Made by a program: the position numbers and the translations under genes | Notes under the pieces: model-generated | Told to the model about the DNA's origin: nothing | Seen by the model: only the letters and a program-made list of their open reading frames with translations | Database searches by the model: none | Assembly (NCBI GenBank): GCA_948567375.1 | Contig: OX419762.1 | Location: 19,460,727 to 19,524,726 of the forward strand | Reading direction: 5' to 3' | From: Lunularia cruciata | Taxonomy: Eukaryota; Streptophyta; Marchantiopsida; Lunulariales; Lunulariaceae | DNA: 64,000 bases | Shown here: positions 33,005 through 45,249 of the stretch, piece by piece | How the letters are laid out: each line of letters begins with the position of its first letter | Position numbering within the stretch: the first letter of the stretch is position 1

Positions 33005-33174
33005 TGGTTTGGGTGTACATACTTAGGTATGTGTAGGATTAGAGTATTAGAACATGCATGAATGGGTGTTCACAATTTGGTGCATGCATTGGTTTGGGTG
33101 TATAAAGTTAGATATATGCAGGGTTAGGGTATTGGAATACACAAGAATGGGTGTTCACAATTTGGTGTATGGAG
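33005..33174. repeat. 85-bp tandem duplication
   Basis: TGGTTTGGGTGTA begins at 33005 and 33090, and both units end with GAATGGGTGTTCACAATTTG followed by GTG.ATG. A more eroded third unit may precede them from about 32955 (ACAATTGGGTAC). Confidence 0.7.
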
Positions 33175-34064
33175 GTTTTGTTGATTGAAATACACAAGTT
33201 GAGTTGAATGGAGTATGCAACATTGTTGAGATAGTAATGAACACTCTATATTTTGGAGCAAGATCCAAGATTCACTAACTGCATAGCCCTATGTAGGTCT
33301 ATGGATGTCCATTGAAAATATAACATCACCCTCTTAAGAAATTTACATGGAATTTCAATTGAATGTATTCACATGTTGTTTCTAAGATTTTCACTTTTTT
33401 GACATTTAATTATATTCACTATGAGTTTCTTATAAGCCCACCAATTTATATTAGTATTTTGCGAGGGGAAAGCCATTCTTTGAGTATAGAAAGCAATATT
33501 TGGAGAAGTATTTATGGATATTTAGGGCATTAGAATAGGATATTCATAGCATTGTATAGGGGTTAGTTCAAATCTTGGAGGCAATTTTCATAAATATGAG
33601 AACATAATTACAAAAATCTTGCATAATGTAGGTTTTGCATAGAACAAGCAACATTATTTAAGTATGTATAGCAAAGGGAGAGGATGTCAATTAGTTTATT
33701 TTGTACAACTTTGTGTGAAGCATTTAGTTGATTTTAGAGAATTTTATTACATCATGGCTACAAGAATGGAAGATAATGTGTGAAGCTTCAAAGAGGAGAA
33801 CATGAGTAACACATAGGAAGGGATTTAGCTCGTTGACTTCCATTGGATGAAAAATAATATGACTTTCATTTACTGGTACTAGTTAGACAAAGCAAGCATA
33901 GCAAATTTTAGTGGAGTAAATTTGGGAATTAGACCTAGATATGTAGGGGCTGAAAATGGAAATTGGCATGGAGTACCCATGCACACACATGAGTATTGCT
34001 GAGTATGGCTGAAATTGCCAATTTATATCCACAACTTATAGTTTTGTGCTCTAATTGAATGTTG

Positions 34065-34242
34065 CACAAACTTGTTTTCTTGTTCATACCTTTCTTTTTG
34101 ATTATGCATACCACATTTCTTGTGCATGCCATCATTTTTACCTACACATACCAGCATTTCAGCCGGTGCATACCAAAAGTTCTTCCTATACATATTGGAT
34201 TTTTTGCCTATCCACACTTGTTTTTCTACCCATGCATATTGG
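34065..34242. repeat. 22-bp minisatellite
   Basis: About eight units of 22 bp (one of 18, one of 20), each beginning CATACC, CATGCC or CATATT and continuing with a pyrimidine-rich stretch, start at 34065, 34085, 34107, 34125, 34147, 34169, 34191, 34213 and 34235. The regular period makes both strands fortuitously open (34055-34246 plus, 34023-34271 minus); I do not regard those frames as genes. Confidence 0.75.
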
Positions 34243-34256
34243 TTGATACTTAGGTT

Positions 34257-37225
34257 TTTGTAATAATGCACTAATCAATGAATTGTATTATTTGACAAGA
34301 AATTGGTTGTTCCCTCAAGAAAGAAATGGAGAGATATGAAGGAAATGCCACAAATTCAATCTTTTATTGTCTATCATTCACTTCTTGGCAAAGATGACAT
34401 CCAAAAAAAGAAAATATCACCCACACATGCATCACAGAAATTCACACGTATAAGCTCACTTAAACCTAGAATAAATCCACTAAATAGTTAGAGTTGATGT
34501 TTCAACTCATTGACTCTTTCCCTTACAAGAAACTTTCCTTTAACTTTTTCTCCAAACCCTGCCACACAACCCTAAAGGTTGGTGCTTCAACTAGAAAGGT
34601 GTAACTTTCAATCCAATGGTCTACCTCTCAAGTACAAAGGATTGCCTCTCCTATCCAAAGGTATGACCTTGCTACAATTGAATGAACTTCTTCTCCTTAG
34701 GATTGAAACTTTGTCCTAAAGGAATGAACCTGCTCCTCAAAGGTAAAGAAACTAAGCCCAGAAACCAAGTCACTACCCAAAGTTAGGATTTTCTTATACA
34801 ATTCCTACTCCTCAAAATTTCTATCTTTTATTTATTGTCAATGCTAGTCACTTAAAACCATCAAGTTGTTTCTCTTAGATATTCACCTTTGCCTACAAGG
34901 ATCAAACACTCAAGGAGCAAAGCAATTCTATTGCAAAGATTTAACAAACAAACAAAATTGTAAGGTATACATTTGTACAAAAATTATATAAAGTGATAAA
35001 GAGCAAAAAGTTCTTTCACTTGCTGTTCATTGAATTGAACACATGATACTTTGAATGTTGGGCCTTAAACTTAGCTCTTTGGATCTAAATGCTACTCTAA
35101 AACACCACAACCAAACCCTCATGCCTTGTCCAAACCAATACATTGGTCAGAATGCTCACTGCTTGGATTTACATTCCATTACCACATGCATTTGACTAAC
35201 TCCAAAGGAGTTGCAGTTCTCCTAAACATAACTCTTCTTATCTCCTAACTTTCCTTAGGTACTCCTACAAGAATGCTATCTAAATTTTCTCTTACAAGTT
35301 TCAAAGTATACTTCAAATAATTCTTAGTCACTATAATCTTCCTCTACATTCTTTCTTAAAACTTCACAATAGCTTTTTCCAATTTCTTTCCGCTACATTT
35401 TTGCACTCTACTTCTAAGTTTGTGAAGTAACTTAATTTCATCATCTAAAAGAGTGTATCTTATAAAACTATCTATGGCACTGTGCAGTCTCTTATACAAT
35501 TCTTCTATATTCTACTTTGCACTCAAAGTCCTTCTTATATATGTATTTCTAGGTCCTTTGCCTTTTTGCCTTCTCTTCTATTTGCACTTGCTAGCTCTAG
35601 ATTGGTGCCAATTGTCACCGCTTCAAGTTGGGTTACTTTGATTGACATCTCCTATTTTTGAATGGTTGCATCATTTAGTTCCTCCTTCAAATCTTCAATC
35701 TCTATTGCCTTTGCCTTTTGTGATGCTACACAAATTTGCCCTTCCCTTTCCTTTGGTTTTTGCAATGTTTTACACTTAGCATGGGCATTGGCTTACTCTT
35801 CTTGAGTTTTGCAATGGTTGAATCTACCACACTTTGTCTAACTTATTTCTCCTCCATAATAGTTGCTAATTGCTCTTTAAGTTCTCCTAATTCTTCACTT
35901 TGAGATTCTAACTTTGAATCATGCAACTCCTTTTTCATTGATCCAATCAAAACATTTCCTTCTTGCTCTGCTACCTTCACTTATACTAACTCTCTACAAT
36001 TTTGGCATTTCACTCTACCATTCTTATAGAGTATGATGCTTGTGTAAAAATGGTTCATAAAAGGAACTATGTAGTGGTGTCCCTTTTCTCAAGGCATAAT
36101 ACTTCTAGTTGGCTCATTGATAAAATATCATGGCACAATCAATGCCTTTGCCCTCAAACACATGCTCAAAAAACAAAACTTGATTCATTATGACATAGGT
36201 TGTCCAACTTGGCTTGAATATTGTATGTAAGTTTAAAATGATGTCATGTCTCAACAGCTCTCTAACCATTCTTATAATCTTTTAGACAATCAAAAAAATA
36301 TACCACCTTATCCACCAATCTCTTGACATTTAAAATTGATTTTCCCATTCAAGTCGATGCTCTACACCTACACATGGTCCTTAGACTTCCTTCCAATGCT
36401 ACCATATACATTGGATTGGATTCCCTCTCAACCTTCTTGGTCTTGGTAGCTCACTTCCTTGATTTCCTACCCTATCTCTATGGATGAGAAAGACAAATCC
36501 CACAACACATACTTCACCCTTTGTTCACTCTTTGCTTCCTAGAAAGTTTCTTTCTTGCATACATCTCCAAAGTATTGACCTTTGGAGATTTTAGGTTCAA
36601 AGGTTTTGGCCTCTTGCATCAAGATCCTTTCATAATCTAGTTGGAGACCTTTGATTTGACCAAGGTATAAGTCTCTTATCTTTGGATCTAACTCTCCTTT
36701 GGGTCAAGGTTTTGCTCTTGGTTTTTAAGATCTAGGTACTTGCTTGGCTATAAAGTGATCATCCTAGTGAAAAAGTGAATGTGTGCACGTGATTGTGCTG
36801 GTTTTTAGATATTCTCTATCACCTTGTCTTTGCATGTAAAAGTAGTTAGGTCATCACCTTCTGCCATTTTCCTACCTTCTTGATTACCAATAAATTTTTT
36901 GTTGTACTAATGCTTCATCAAAGAATTGTCAAACATCCCAAGGTCAAATCTATCTACATACTATGTACATTCTTGCCACCCTAGCTTTAAAATGTTAAAA
37001 TCCTAATGATGCCTCCAAACATTATAGTGGATTTACACATGCACATGTACTCCCACTTAGATTGATCTTTGGTATCATATGAGCTTCATCCTTTGCACTT
37101 GGCTGGCTAGACCTTTGTATGTATGTTGCAATCCTTTGGGACTAACCCCATGGGCTTACTTGCTTTTCATTCCTTTGGGTGTAAATCCAAAGAAGAACAT
37201 ACTCCTTGAGCCTTTGGGTCTGATT
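34257..37225. other. Pyrimidine-rich DNA, no gene recognised
   Basis: No domain is recognisable. The plus strand is rich in CTT/TCT words from about 34500 to 36900. Around 36560-37220 words of the type CCTTTGGGT recur many times, as they do near 37960 and 48210. It may be the antisense side of a decayed Lys/Glu-rich coding region. Confidence 0.35.
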
Positions 37226-37935
37226 TGTAACATCTATTGATGCATGTATGCTTTATAGGATATAAAGTTGAGTATTGCAAGTAGTGGAGATATATTATCT
37301 ATATGGAATTTAGCTAAGCCTCTATTTTAATCATGATTAGCTAGAGTTAGTCCTGGCTAAGATGAAGATGACCTTATTCTAGAGGAAAGGAAAAGAATGA
37401 GCATCATTATTTTGTCTTTTAGTGTATTGACTTGGTATTATTCCTTATTATTTGACTTTCATGAAATAGTTGAGAACTCTTGGGCACACAAGACTTGTTG
37501 GTGTGGATTTTCCTACAGTCCAAAGATAGCCTATGTGAAAGAATCCTTGACTTAGTTGGTAGGTGAGGATAACATCAACTATCCATAAGATTATTCCGAT
37601 GTGCTTTGATATTCCTTTAGACTTTTAGACTTTATTTGACTTTTAGTCTAGTAACTTGAATTACTTTGATAATAAGTAACTCTAGTATGTATAGTATGTA
37701 ACTTTTTCACAAGTATATAGCTAAGGGAAAGGAAGTACTCATCGTCCTTTCATTTGCAACTATCTCTCTTGTATTGAGTTTTCTAGTGAGTAATGTTCTT
37801 AGTCTTGGAGGTGCCTTGGGGTTCTAGCCTTGGAATAGTGTGATGGAGTTGGGATTCCTTGCTTTCTTAGTCTATGGCTTGCTAACTTAATAGCCATTAA
37901 AGGTTCATAGTCAGCAAGAGACATGCCGGCTCACA
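37226..37935 (+). repeat. LTR-B family copy i
   Basis: About 710 bp from TGTAACATCTATTGATGCAT to GCCGGCTCACA, homologous over its length to 41217-41591 plus 47207-47517 and to 57486-58178. Shared words include GAATCCTTGACTTAGT, TTTCACAAGTATAT and CTTTCATTTGCAACTAT. The TG..CA ends fit an LTR. Target duplications are not clear. It may be a solo LTR or the left LTR of the element that includes 37936-41216. Confidence 0.6.
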
Positions 37936-40900
37936 AACTTTGAATTGTGGGGTTTCCTTTTAAGACCTTTGGGTCTAACCCTAGAAGGTGAACTTTCACT
38001 TGCCCATCTTTGGCTCTAAATCAAAAGGTTTGTCAAAGGCCAAACTGCTCATTATTCCTATGAATTTGTCTTCAAAGGTTTACTTAATCTCCTAAACATA
38101 GAAAGCTGAATCAAAAGGTCAAACTACTTCATACATCATTTCAAGGTTAAATGATAATAACATGATTAAAATTTCAAATTTCATAATTTTGTTGAAAGTT
38201 TTCAACCATATTTACTTGTCTTTTGTTCTATATTTCAAGTTCCAACGTGCACTAAGTTTGTTTGGACTTGGGCATGAACACTCACAATGAATTGGTTGGT
38301 AGAAGGTGCTTTAGGCTTTCAACAAATGTCATCAAGGAAGTGGTTACATTGTTGGGGAGACAAATAGCCAAATAGAAGACAATTCTACATACCTTATTGC
38401 AAGATTGGTTCTCTATGTGGAATTTTATTGCTAGGGGATACTTGGCCCAATAGTATGCATATCCAGCCTAGAGACCTTTCTTCTTGATGGTGTATTATTT
38501 CTTCATTCCTTATAAAAAGCTAAAGATGATTCATGGACCTACTATCCCTCATGTGTAGACTAAGATTGCTAAGGCTATTGATGAGGATTATGATTAGGTA
38601 ATTCTTATCACGTGTAGACTAAGATTGCTAAGGCTATTGATAAGGATTATGATTAGGTAGATCTGATGATGGCAACTATTGGGGCTAAGTCATTGATCTC
38701 GCAAAGGTGTGGCACCTCACCTTTCTTTAAGTATATATTTTTCTTTCAGTTCATTTAGTTTTCTTTGGAACATGATGAGTTAATAATTTGCCAAGGTTGG
38801 AAGAGGATCATTTAGAATTGGCCTTTTTCACAAAGAGAAAGTGTAATATGAATTAAAGAGAAGTGTAATATGGAGAATTCTGTACTGGTCAAGCAAGAAG
38901 GAAAGCCTACATTGAAGAATATTTGACAAAGAAGACCTTTGGCGGCTAAATATTTGGTGAAGGAGGCTCTCATGAAGGAATTTGAGGCCTTAAAGACCTT
39001 AGGCATGGTAAACCTTTGGCATCATCAACCTCTGGCCTTGACTTGGGAACCATTTGGCATGGGATACCTTTTGCCAAAAATTCAGTAGGTTTAAATGGAT
39101 CCTGACAACTTGATGTGATGTTGTAAGATCAAGAACTATAATTAATAATTGTTTGATTATACCAAAAAATTTACATGTGTGAGTGGCAATTGTTCATCCA
39201 AGGTACACCTACCAAATTTTTTTAATGGTTGAGCTAACACTGTAGATATTTGGACTAGGCTAACTAGTTTTCACTTTTGTAGAGCTAGACAAGTGTGGTC
39301 TTAAACTAGTTAAAAATCTCCACACCTTTGGTCAGAAAACCCTTGAGAATTAAAATCATAGAATGAGCGGGTGGTTTTACCAATAACCAATAGAACTATC
39401 CATTTCAAGATAAGAAACAAACATAGCTTTAGCAAATAGAGTACTCATGCATCATAAAAGTGCACCTAAGATTATTCTTAATTCACCTAGGTTAACCAAG
39501 TAGGCCCGGCCCTCCATTGTAAATCAGACTTTCTCTATAACAAGAAACTTGAATTCTTGCTATAGAATTGGGTGTTGAGAGATTGTGCAATGCTCTATGA
39601 GATTAGGGATAACAAGGATCTAGGGCTATAAAACTAAAAAATAATTATCTTTGCTTTGACCAAGGAGCATTAGCAACAAGTGTTGAGACTTGATAATTTT
39701 CTCCCAAACACCATGACTCTAGACATGCAATAGACTTGCCTTTATATGAACATAGAAGAGAGGTTTAACACCTTGTTCAAGAAAATAAGACCATTGATGG
39801 TTGGTCAATAGTTGGATATGAGGATGTGGATAGCCCTTGCCAAAGTATTGACTAACATGTTTAAATCTAAACAAAAAATACATGTAAATAATACCCATGC
39901 AATCTTCTTTGAGTACTTGTACAAAGAGAGGCTTGTGAATTCGGCAGAAATGTTTTAATGGTAAGCACAAGGCCTATATGGGGACATGAACAAGGAGAGT
40001 GAATAATCATTCTATCCCCCTTTGACATTCACTTCTACATGTGAATGGATCTCTTGACACAAAAGAAGAAGAAGAAGAACTCTGACCATTATTTGCTTGA
40101 AAGATACCTTAACAATCATCAAGAGGTGAAGGCAATGCAAAAAAAGTACAAGGTCACCAACATAATGTTTGCAAGGATTGAGAAATTTTTCCAATGGGAG
40201 AAGCTCACAACACCTTGGCCTACAAAATGAAGAAATAGATTGACGAAGCTAATGACATTTTGGTCACCAAAAAGAAGCGGAAGACAATACTTGCTAGGCC
40301 AAAAGTGAAGGCCAAAAAGAAAGCAAAGAAGAAAAAAGTGGTAGAAGACTTGACAAAGGAAGAAAAAGTTGGACATCAAGTCAAAAACACAGCTACAACA
40401 AACAAGGGATCTTTCATACACATTTTCATTTTGTCAAATTGGAATGAGAAGAACTTAAAGGTGGAGAAGTTCAACCACCCCCCAACCAACCCCAACCAAG
40501 ATAGCCTATGAAGTCAAGGAATATTTCCAGGCTAAAGGTAGTGCATAGGCCATAAGGAAGAATGAAAGGAAGGTAGACCATTGGGCACCAAGGAAGGAGA
40601 AGGAGAAAGCCTATAGGATTATGACAAGCAACTGAAGGCTTGGGAAGAGAAAATCAAAGCATTGTGAGGAGAAGTTGAGAAGACTATGATCATGATGGTT
40701 GCCACCAAAGTGCATGACCAGGAAGAACATACCATCAACAAGGTATAGATTGAGAACCTCATTGTGAAGTTTCAAGAGAAGGAAGAAGAGAGGGAGAAGA
40801 TAGCCAACAGATTTCAAAAGAAGTGATGGTAGAGTTTAAGAGATTAGGATATAGTTGGAGGTGAAGAAGATCTTCTTCATGATAGAGTTAATGCAAGACC

Positions 40901-41216
40901 AATTGGTTGGGTTAGCAAAGGAGGTGGTTCAAGTGCAACCCTAACAAATCAAGTTACAAGAATTGAAAGCACAAATACACATCTTGGAAGCCAAAGTCTA
41001 TTATGATGAGCAGCTTAACCAACCCTCATAATGGTTAAAAGAGCATATGATAAAGAAGTTCCATGAATCAACCAATGCCATTCTCATGTCCTTAGAAGAT
41101 TACAAGAGTAGACTTGATTTGATATTAAAGCTCTATACAGCTGAAGGTAGTTCTTCGCAATAAATCTTTAGGACAAATGGACCACCTAGCCAAATGTCAA
41201 TGATAGACAAGTTTTA
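37936..41216 (+). pseudogene. Decayed coding region of unknown function between two LTR-B copies
   Basis: I do not recognise the product. Broken plus-strand frames run through much of the interval. One segment reads STYLIARLVLYVEFYC (about 38370-38415). Another reads TKIAKAIDKDYD (about 38617-38655). A Lys-rich part (40045-40511) contains ERYLNNHQEVKAMQKKYK and MVTKKKRKTILARPKVKAKK, and a Glu/Lys helix-like part follows (about 40620-40830). The region ends YTAEGSSSQ and FRTNGPPSQMSMIDKF just before the LTR-B copy at 41217. No protease, RT or integrase motif is visible. The lysine-rich, coiled-coil-like character could suit a nucleic-acid-binding or gag-like protein of a non-autonomous LTR element. 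That is inference. Confidence 0.4.
38553..38670. repeat. 59-bp tandem duplication
   Basis: GTGTAGACTAAGATTGCTAA begins at 38553 and again at 38612, followed in both by GGCTATTGAT.AGGATTATGA. Only two differences are seen in the core, so it is a recent local duplication within the decayed coding region. Confidence 0.8.
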
Positions 41217-41591
41217 TGTAATACTTATTGATGCATGTATGATTTATTGGGATATCTAGTTTGGTATTATAAGTAGTTGAAGATATTGTTTATGTGGAGC
41301 ATGATTAGCTAAGTTACTTAAAGCCAAGATAAAGGTGACTCTACTTTAGGGAATGATGAGAGAGTGAGCACTATTATTTTGGATTCTAATGTATTGACTT
41401 TGTATTGTTCCTAGATGTTTGGCTTTGAGGAAAGAGTTGAGAACTTTTAGATGCATAAACATTTTGGTTCAGATTTTTCTATAGTCTAAAAATAGCTCAT
41501 GTGAAGGAATCCTTGACTTAGTTGATAGGTCAAGATAATACCACATGCTTAAGGGATTATTCTCATAAATTTTGATATTCCCTAAGGCTTT
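41217..41591 (+). repeat. LTR-B family copy ii, left part
   Basis: The first 375 bp of an LTR-B copy (TGTAATACTTATTGATGCAT onwards), cut at GCTTT by the insertion of Gypsy-2. The rest continues at 47207. Confidence 0.7.
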
Positions 41592-42003
41592 TGTAAAAGA
41601 CCAAAACCGAGGAGAGAAATAGGAGAATGGGAACTCACATTGGGACACTCCGATGAGGAAAAACTCCAAATGCCTAGCATGAGCTTTGGCTTTGGTATTT
41701 ATAGGTAGCATACAAGGCTCTTGAGAATCTTCTCAAGAAGCTTCCTCAAGCCGCTTTCTTAGAGTGCAAGCCAAGTTAACTATGAAGCTTCTCAAGAAGC
41801 TTCCTTCTAGAAGCCGCCTACTTGGCGTGCAAGCTAAGCTAGTTTGAAGCTTCTAGAAGCTACTTACTTAAGGTGCAAGCTAAGCTAAACGGGAAGCTTC
41901 CCAAGAAGCTTCCTAGATACTTCCTGAATATTCTAGGCTAATTTGTCTTATGTGCTACTTCGTGAGCCTGATTGACTTCATCGCTAAACTCCATATTGTT
42001 ACA
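41592..42003 (-). repeat. Gypsy-2 3' LTR
   Basis: 412 bp, the same length as the 5' LTR, with 14 substitutions by my count and no indel. Directly followed by TSD GCTTT at 41587-41591. Confidence 0.93.
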
Positions 42004-42459
42004 TATTCCCCCGCCGCTAGTTGGTGACGTCCTCGTCGCCAGTGAAGCTTCAAATTCCTGGATGGCTGTCTGTGCATTGTGGAGGTGAGAAAGAGGTTCC
42101 CAAGTGGCATCATGAAGGGGATACCCTTTCCAAAGGACCTTGTACTCCGTATGTTGGCGATGGCCTCGTTGAATGTGGCAACGCGCAAGGATACAATCAA
42201 CTTCGTACTCCTCATGGTCATTGATAGGGATAGGAAGAGGGGGAGGTTGGACTCGAGAGGAAAAGGAAGAGGGATTAGGAGCAAAGGGTTTCAACTTGGA
42301 AACATGAAAGACAGGATGGATACGCATGTGACAAGGCAAGGCAAGACGATAAGCAACAGGAGAGACAATTTGGGTGATATTAAAGGGTCCTATCCAATTA
42401 GGGGCAAGTTTACGAACTTGAGTATCAAGTGGAAGAGGGAGGTAACTAGAGGATAGCAT
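41938..42459 (-). pseudogene. Gypsy-2 integrase C-terminus with chromodomain, reading into the LTR
   Basis: A 173-codon open frame: the GPY/F-type module KLAPNWIGPFNITQI and PVFHVSKLKPF, a proline-rich spacer, then a chromodomain (about 42207-42091) with EYEVDCILARCH, EYKVLWKGYP and DATWEP. The aromatic residues expected of a methyl-lysine cage (Y85, W110, W120 in this frame) are present. The frame crosses the polypurine tract and reads 22 codons, including the stop, into the 3' LTR. Confidence 0.92.
42004..42015 (-). other. Gypsy-2 polypurine tract
   Basis: On the minus strand GGCGGGGGAATA directly precedes the 3' LTR start TGTAACA. Confidence 0.85.
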
Positions 42460-42569
42460 GACTTTATCACCGACTTCAAAGGTGAGATTTCGACGATGGT
42501 GGTCCGCATATTGTTTTTGGCAATTCTGAGCAACAAGGAGGTGAGACTTGGCTTGTTGGAAAGATTGGT

Positions 42570-43330
42570 CAAGAATGTGGAAGAATGAGGAACTTGAGAT
42601 GGAAGGGGAGCAAGAAGAGAATTTGGAACAAGTGGATCTTGGCCAAAATTAAGAAAGAAAGGAGAGAATCCGGTGCTTGCCTATTTGGAATTGTTGTAGG
42701 CAAATTCGGCAGCGGCAAGACATTCATCCCAATTGGTATGGTGGACATTGACAAAGGTACGCAACATATCCTCCAATGTATGATTTGCACGTTCAATTTG
42801 TCCATCAGTTTGAGGATGACAGGCCGTGGACAAAGCAAGCTTGGTGCCGAGTATCTGAAAGAGTGCTTGCCAAAACTTCCCAGTAAAGCAAGGATCACGG
42901 TCGGAGATGAGTACGCGTGACATTCAATGATGTTTGAAGACATTGTCAAAGTAGATTTGCACTAAGGTTGGAGCATCCACGGTATCACAGGTTGGTGCCA
43001 AGTGGATTTGCTTACTAAGCTTATCCACAAACACCACGATGGCGGTGTGTCCTTGTTTTGTCTTTGGCAAGGATGTGATGAGATCCAAGCTCACATGTTC
43101 CCAACGAGCTGATGGAATGGAAAGCGGTTGAAGGAGTCCACCCGGCTTCTGGTTGCTGGCCTTGTTACGTTGGCAGCTCATACAATCGGACAAATTCTTG
43201 AACATCCAGTGTCATGTTGGGCCACCACCATTGACGTTGGAGGGTACCTCAGGTCTTTTTCACACCCATGTGACCAACGATGGGTAAATCATGGGCTTCT
43301 TGAAGGCGCACAAGTCGAAGATCACTCTTG
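42570..43330 (-). pseudogene. Gypsy-2 integrase
   Basis: The zinc-binding N-terminus is broken by a stop, with AHDLPIVGHMGVKKT and LQRQWWWPNM upstream, then CMSCQRNK. The catalytic core keeps D, D and E: VSLDLITSLP (43205-42924 frame), LISDRDPCFTGKFW and HPQTDGQIERANHTLEDMLR (42923-42681 frame). A TGA at 42921-42923 separates the two halves. Downstream (FAYNNSK then stop) the sequence changes frame again. Confidence 0.9.
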
Positions 43331-43623
43331 GTTGGAACATAGATCTGGTCCGCATGGAATAGAAGGCCTTCCTTGAAGGAGAAGGTGTTGTACTCCTTGT
43401 CACATGTTGTTAGCCAACCATGTACCATTTGGAAGAAGGGATCTTGCTATAGAACTAACCAAAACTCGTCATGAATCTTGGGATCAATTGACACCATTGT
43501 AATTGCTGCCGCGATGAGAGGAAGAGACTTCAAATCAGGTCATCGTGAAAGAGCATCAGGGATGACATGGAACTGACCTAGTTTGTACTCAAGTTTGATG
43601 TCAAACAATTGGAGTTGCTCTTC

Positions 43624-44190
43624 TTATCGATGATGTTGACTCTTCATGTGCTCTAGGTGTAAGGTCTGCAACAATGGCTTATGATCAATTTGCATGATCA
43701 CTTGTTTCCCCAAGAGATAATGCCTCCATACCTTGGTGGCATATACCATTGCAAGTTGTTCCCGATCTCGAGTAGAGTAATTTCTTTCAACTATATTTAG
43801 TTGGCAAGACACAAAGGCAATAGGATGTAGTCCATCTGGAAATTCTTGTTGCAACATAGCTCCATTTGCAAAGTTAGAAGCATCAAAATCAACCACACAA
43901 GGTAGTTGAGGATCATATGGTTGAAGAATGGGTCTTGAAGACACCATATGCTTTAACTTCTAGAATGCTTCTTCATGCTTGGTGGTCCATTAGAAGCTCG
44001 AGTTCTTTCCCAAGAGGTCAGTCAATGGTGCAGTAACATGAGCATAATAGTGGATGAACCGTCGGTAAAAATTGGCCAATCCATTGAATGCTCGTACTTC
44101 GGTAGCATCCTTCGGGGTAGGCCAATCAGTAATGGCCTTGATCTTCTCTTCTTCCATCTTGATCCCCTCTGATGAGATCTTATGACCCAA
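43624..44190 (-). pseudogene. Gypsy-2 RNase H
   Basis: 44190-43990 covers the RT-RNase H connection (GHKISSEGIKM, VRAFNGLANFYRRFI). After a stop, 43947-43624 holds the RNase H domain with the three acidic sites in place: VDFDASNFANGA, STRDREQLAMV and MQIDHKPLLQTLH. It ends in a stop after SQHHR. Confidence 0.88.
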
Positions 44191-44247
44191 GAAGGTAACC
44201 TCCTTCTGCCAAAAAGCACACTTTGACTTCTTGCAGTAAAATTTCCA

Positions 44248-44973
44248 CTATCGTAGTTGTCTTAGGACTTCTCGCACATGATTCCTGTGTTCTGCCTCTG
44301 TCCTACTATAGATTAAGATATCATCTAAGAACACTACCACGGACTGATCCAATAGTCCCTCCAACACCCAATGCATCTGATCCATGAAGACTGCTAGAGC
44401 ATTAGTGAGTCCGAAAGGTAGAACTCTCCACTCAAAATGTCCATACCTTGTGCAAAAGGCAGTCTTTTGCACGTCCTCTCCTTCAATAGGAATTTGCCAA
44501 TAGCCGCTATGAAGATCCAGCTTGGAAAAGGAGCGTGCTCCACTTAATTGATCAAGCATGTCATTGATCCAAGGCAAGGGATATGCATTCTTCACGGTTT
44601 GCTTATTGAGCCCACGGTAATCAATACAAAAACGAAGTCCTCCGTCCTTCTTTTGAAAAAATAGTACCGGTGCTCCCCACGGAGAGGTACTATGTTGTAT
44701 GAAATCCTTCTCCAACAACTCTGTAAGTGTTGTTTGCAACTCCTCCAACTCCTTTGGTGAGAGCCAATAGATTGGTCTACTCACTGGAGTACTCCCTGAC
44801 AATAACTCAATCTTGAAGGGCATACCTTGATCAAAGGGTAATCCCTTTGGCAGGTCATTTGGAAACACATCTGCAAACTCTTGAACTATCCGATCAATCG
44901 TTGCTTGATGCGGCACTTGGCCCTCCTCAGATTGTTCTTGTGCAATCGGCTTGATCCACACTGCAAATACAGA
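44248..44973 (-). pseudogene. Gypsy-2 reverse transcriptase
   Basis: Almost the whole reverse transcriptase core is open in the frame 45402-44248. Motifs in order: [80 protein letters not shown] and the catalytic [11 protein letters not shown] (FLDD at 44320-44331). A TAG at 44248-44250 ends the frame before WKFYCKKSKCAFWQKEVTFLGH, which is needed to reach RNase H. All catalytic Asp residues are retained. Confidence 0.93.
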
Positions 44974-45153
44974 CTTATCTTTGTCCAAAGCTTGCTCTAT
45001 GGCTGCTTCATTAACAAAATTCCCTTCTAGGGACTCATCTCTCTTCCAAGCTTGCCCCATGGTTGCCTTCTTGGTAAACTTCCCATCTTGGGACTCATCT
45101 CCCTTCCAGATTTGCTCTATGGCTACCTTCTCAACAAACTTCCCATCTTGGGA
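44974..45153 (-). repeat. 60-bp coding repeat, three units (protease-RT linker)
   Basis: Three 20-residue repeats: [40 protein letters not shown] and [20 protein letters not shown]. They are in frame between protease and reverse transcriptase and match the array in Gypsy-1. Confidence 0.88.
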
Positions 45154-45249
45154 CTGAGTATTCTTAGGTGTCTTACTCAGAGGTGCCAGACAACCTAATC
45201 GGAAATTCCTACCTTGGTGTTGTACTTGAATTTGACATCGGGTCCAATT

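Noticed and set aside
34023-34271. Minus 82-codon and plus 63-codon frames over the 22-bp repeat as genes
   Set aside because: Openness is explained by the repeat's base pattern; no start context or family supports coding.
36560-37220. Recurring CCTTTGGG words as a regulatory or satellite array
   Set aside because: No regular period; similar words occur near 20300, 37960, 39000 and 48210. Probably coding-derived or compositional.
42021-42456. Plus-strand frames over Gypsy-2 (42021-42224, 42079-42456, 42585-42920)
   Set aside because: Reverse-strand shadows of the integrase and chromodomain coding sequence; similar shadows lie opposite the chromodomain of Gypsy-1.
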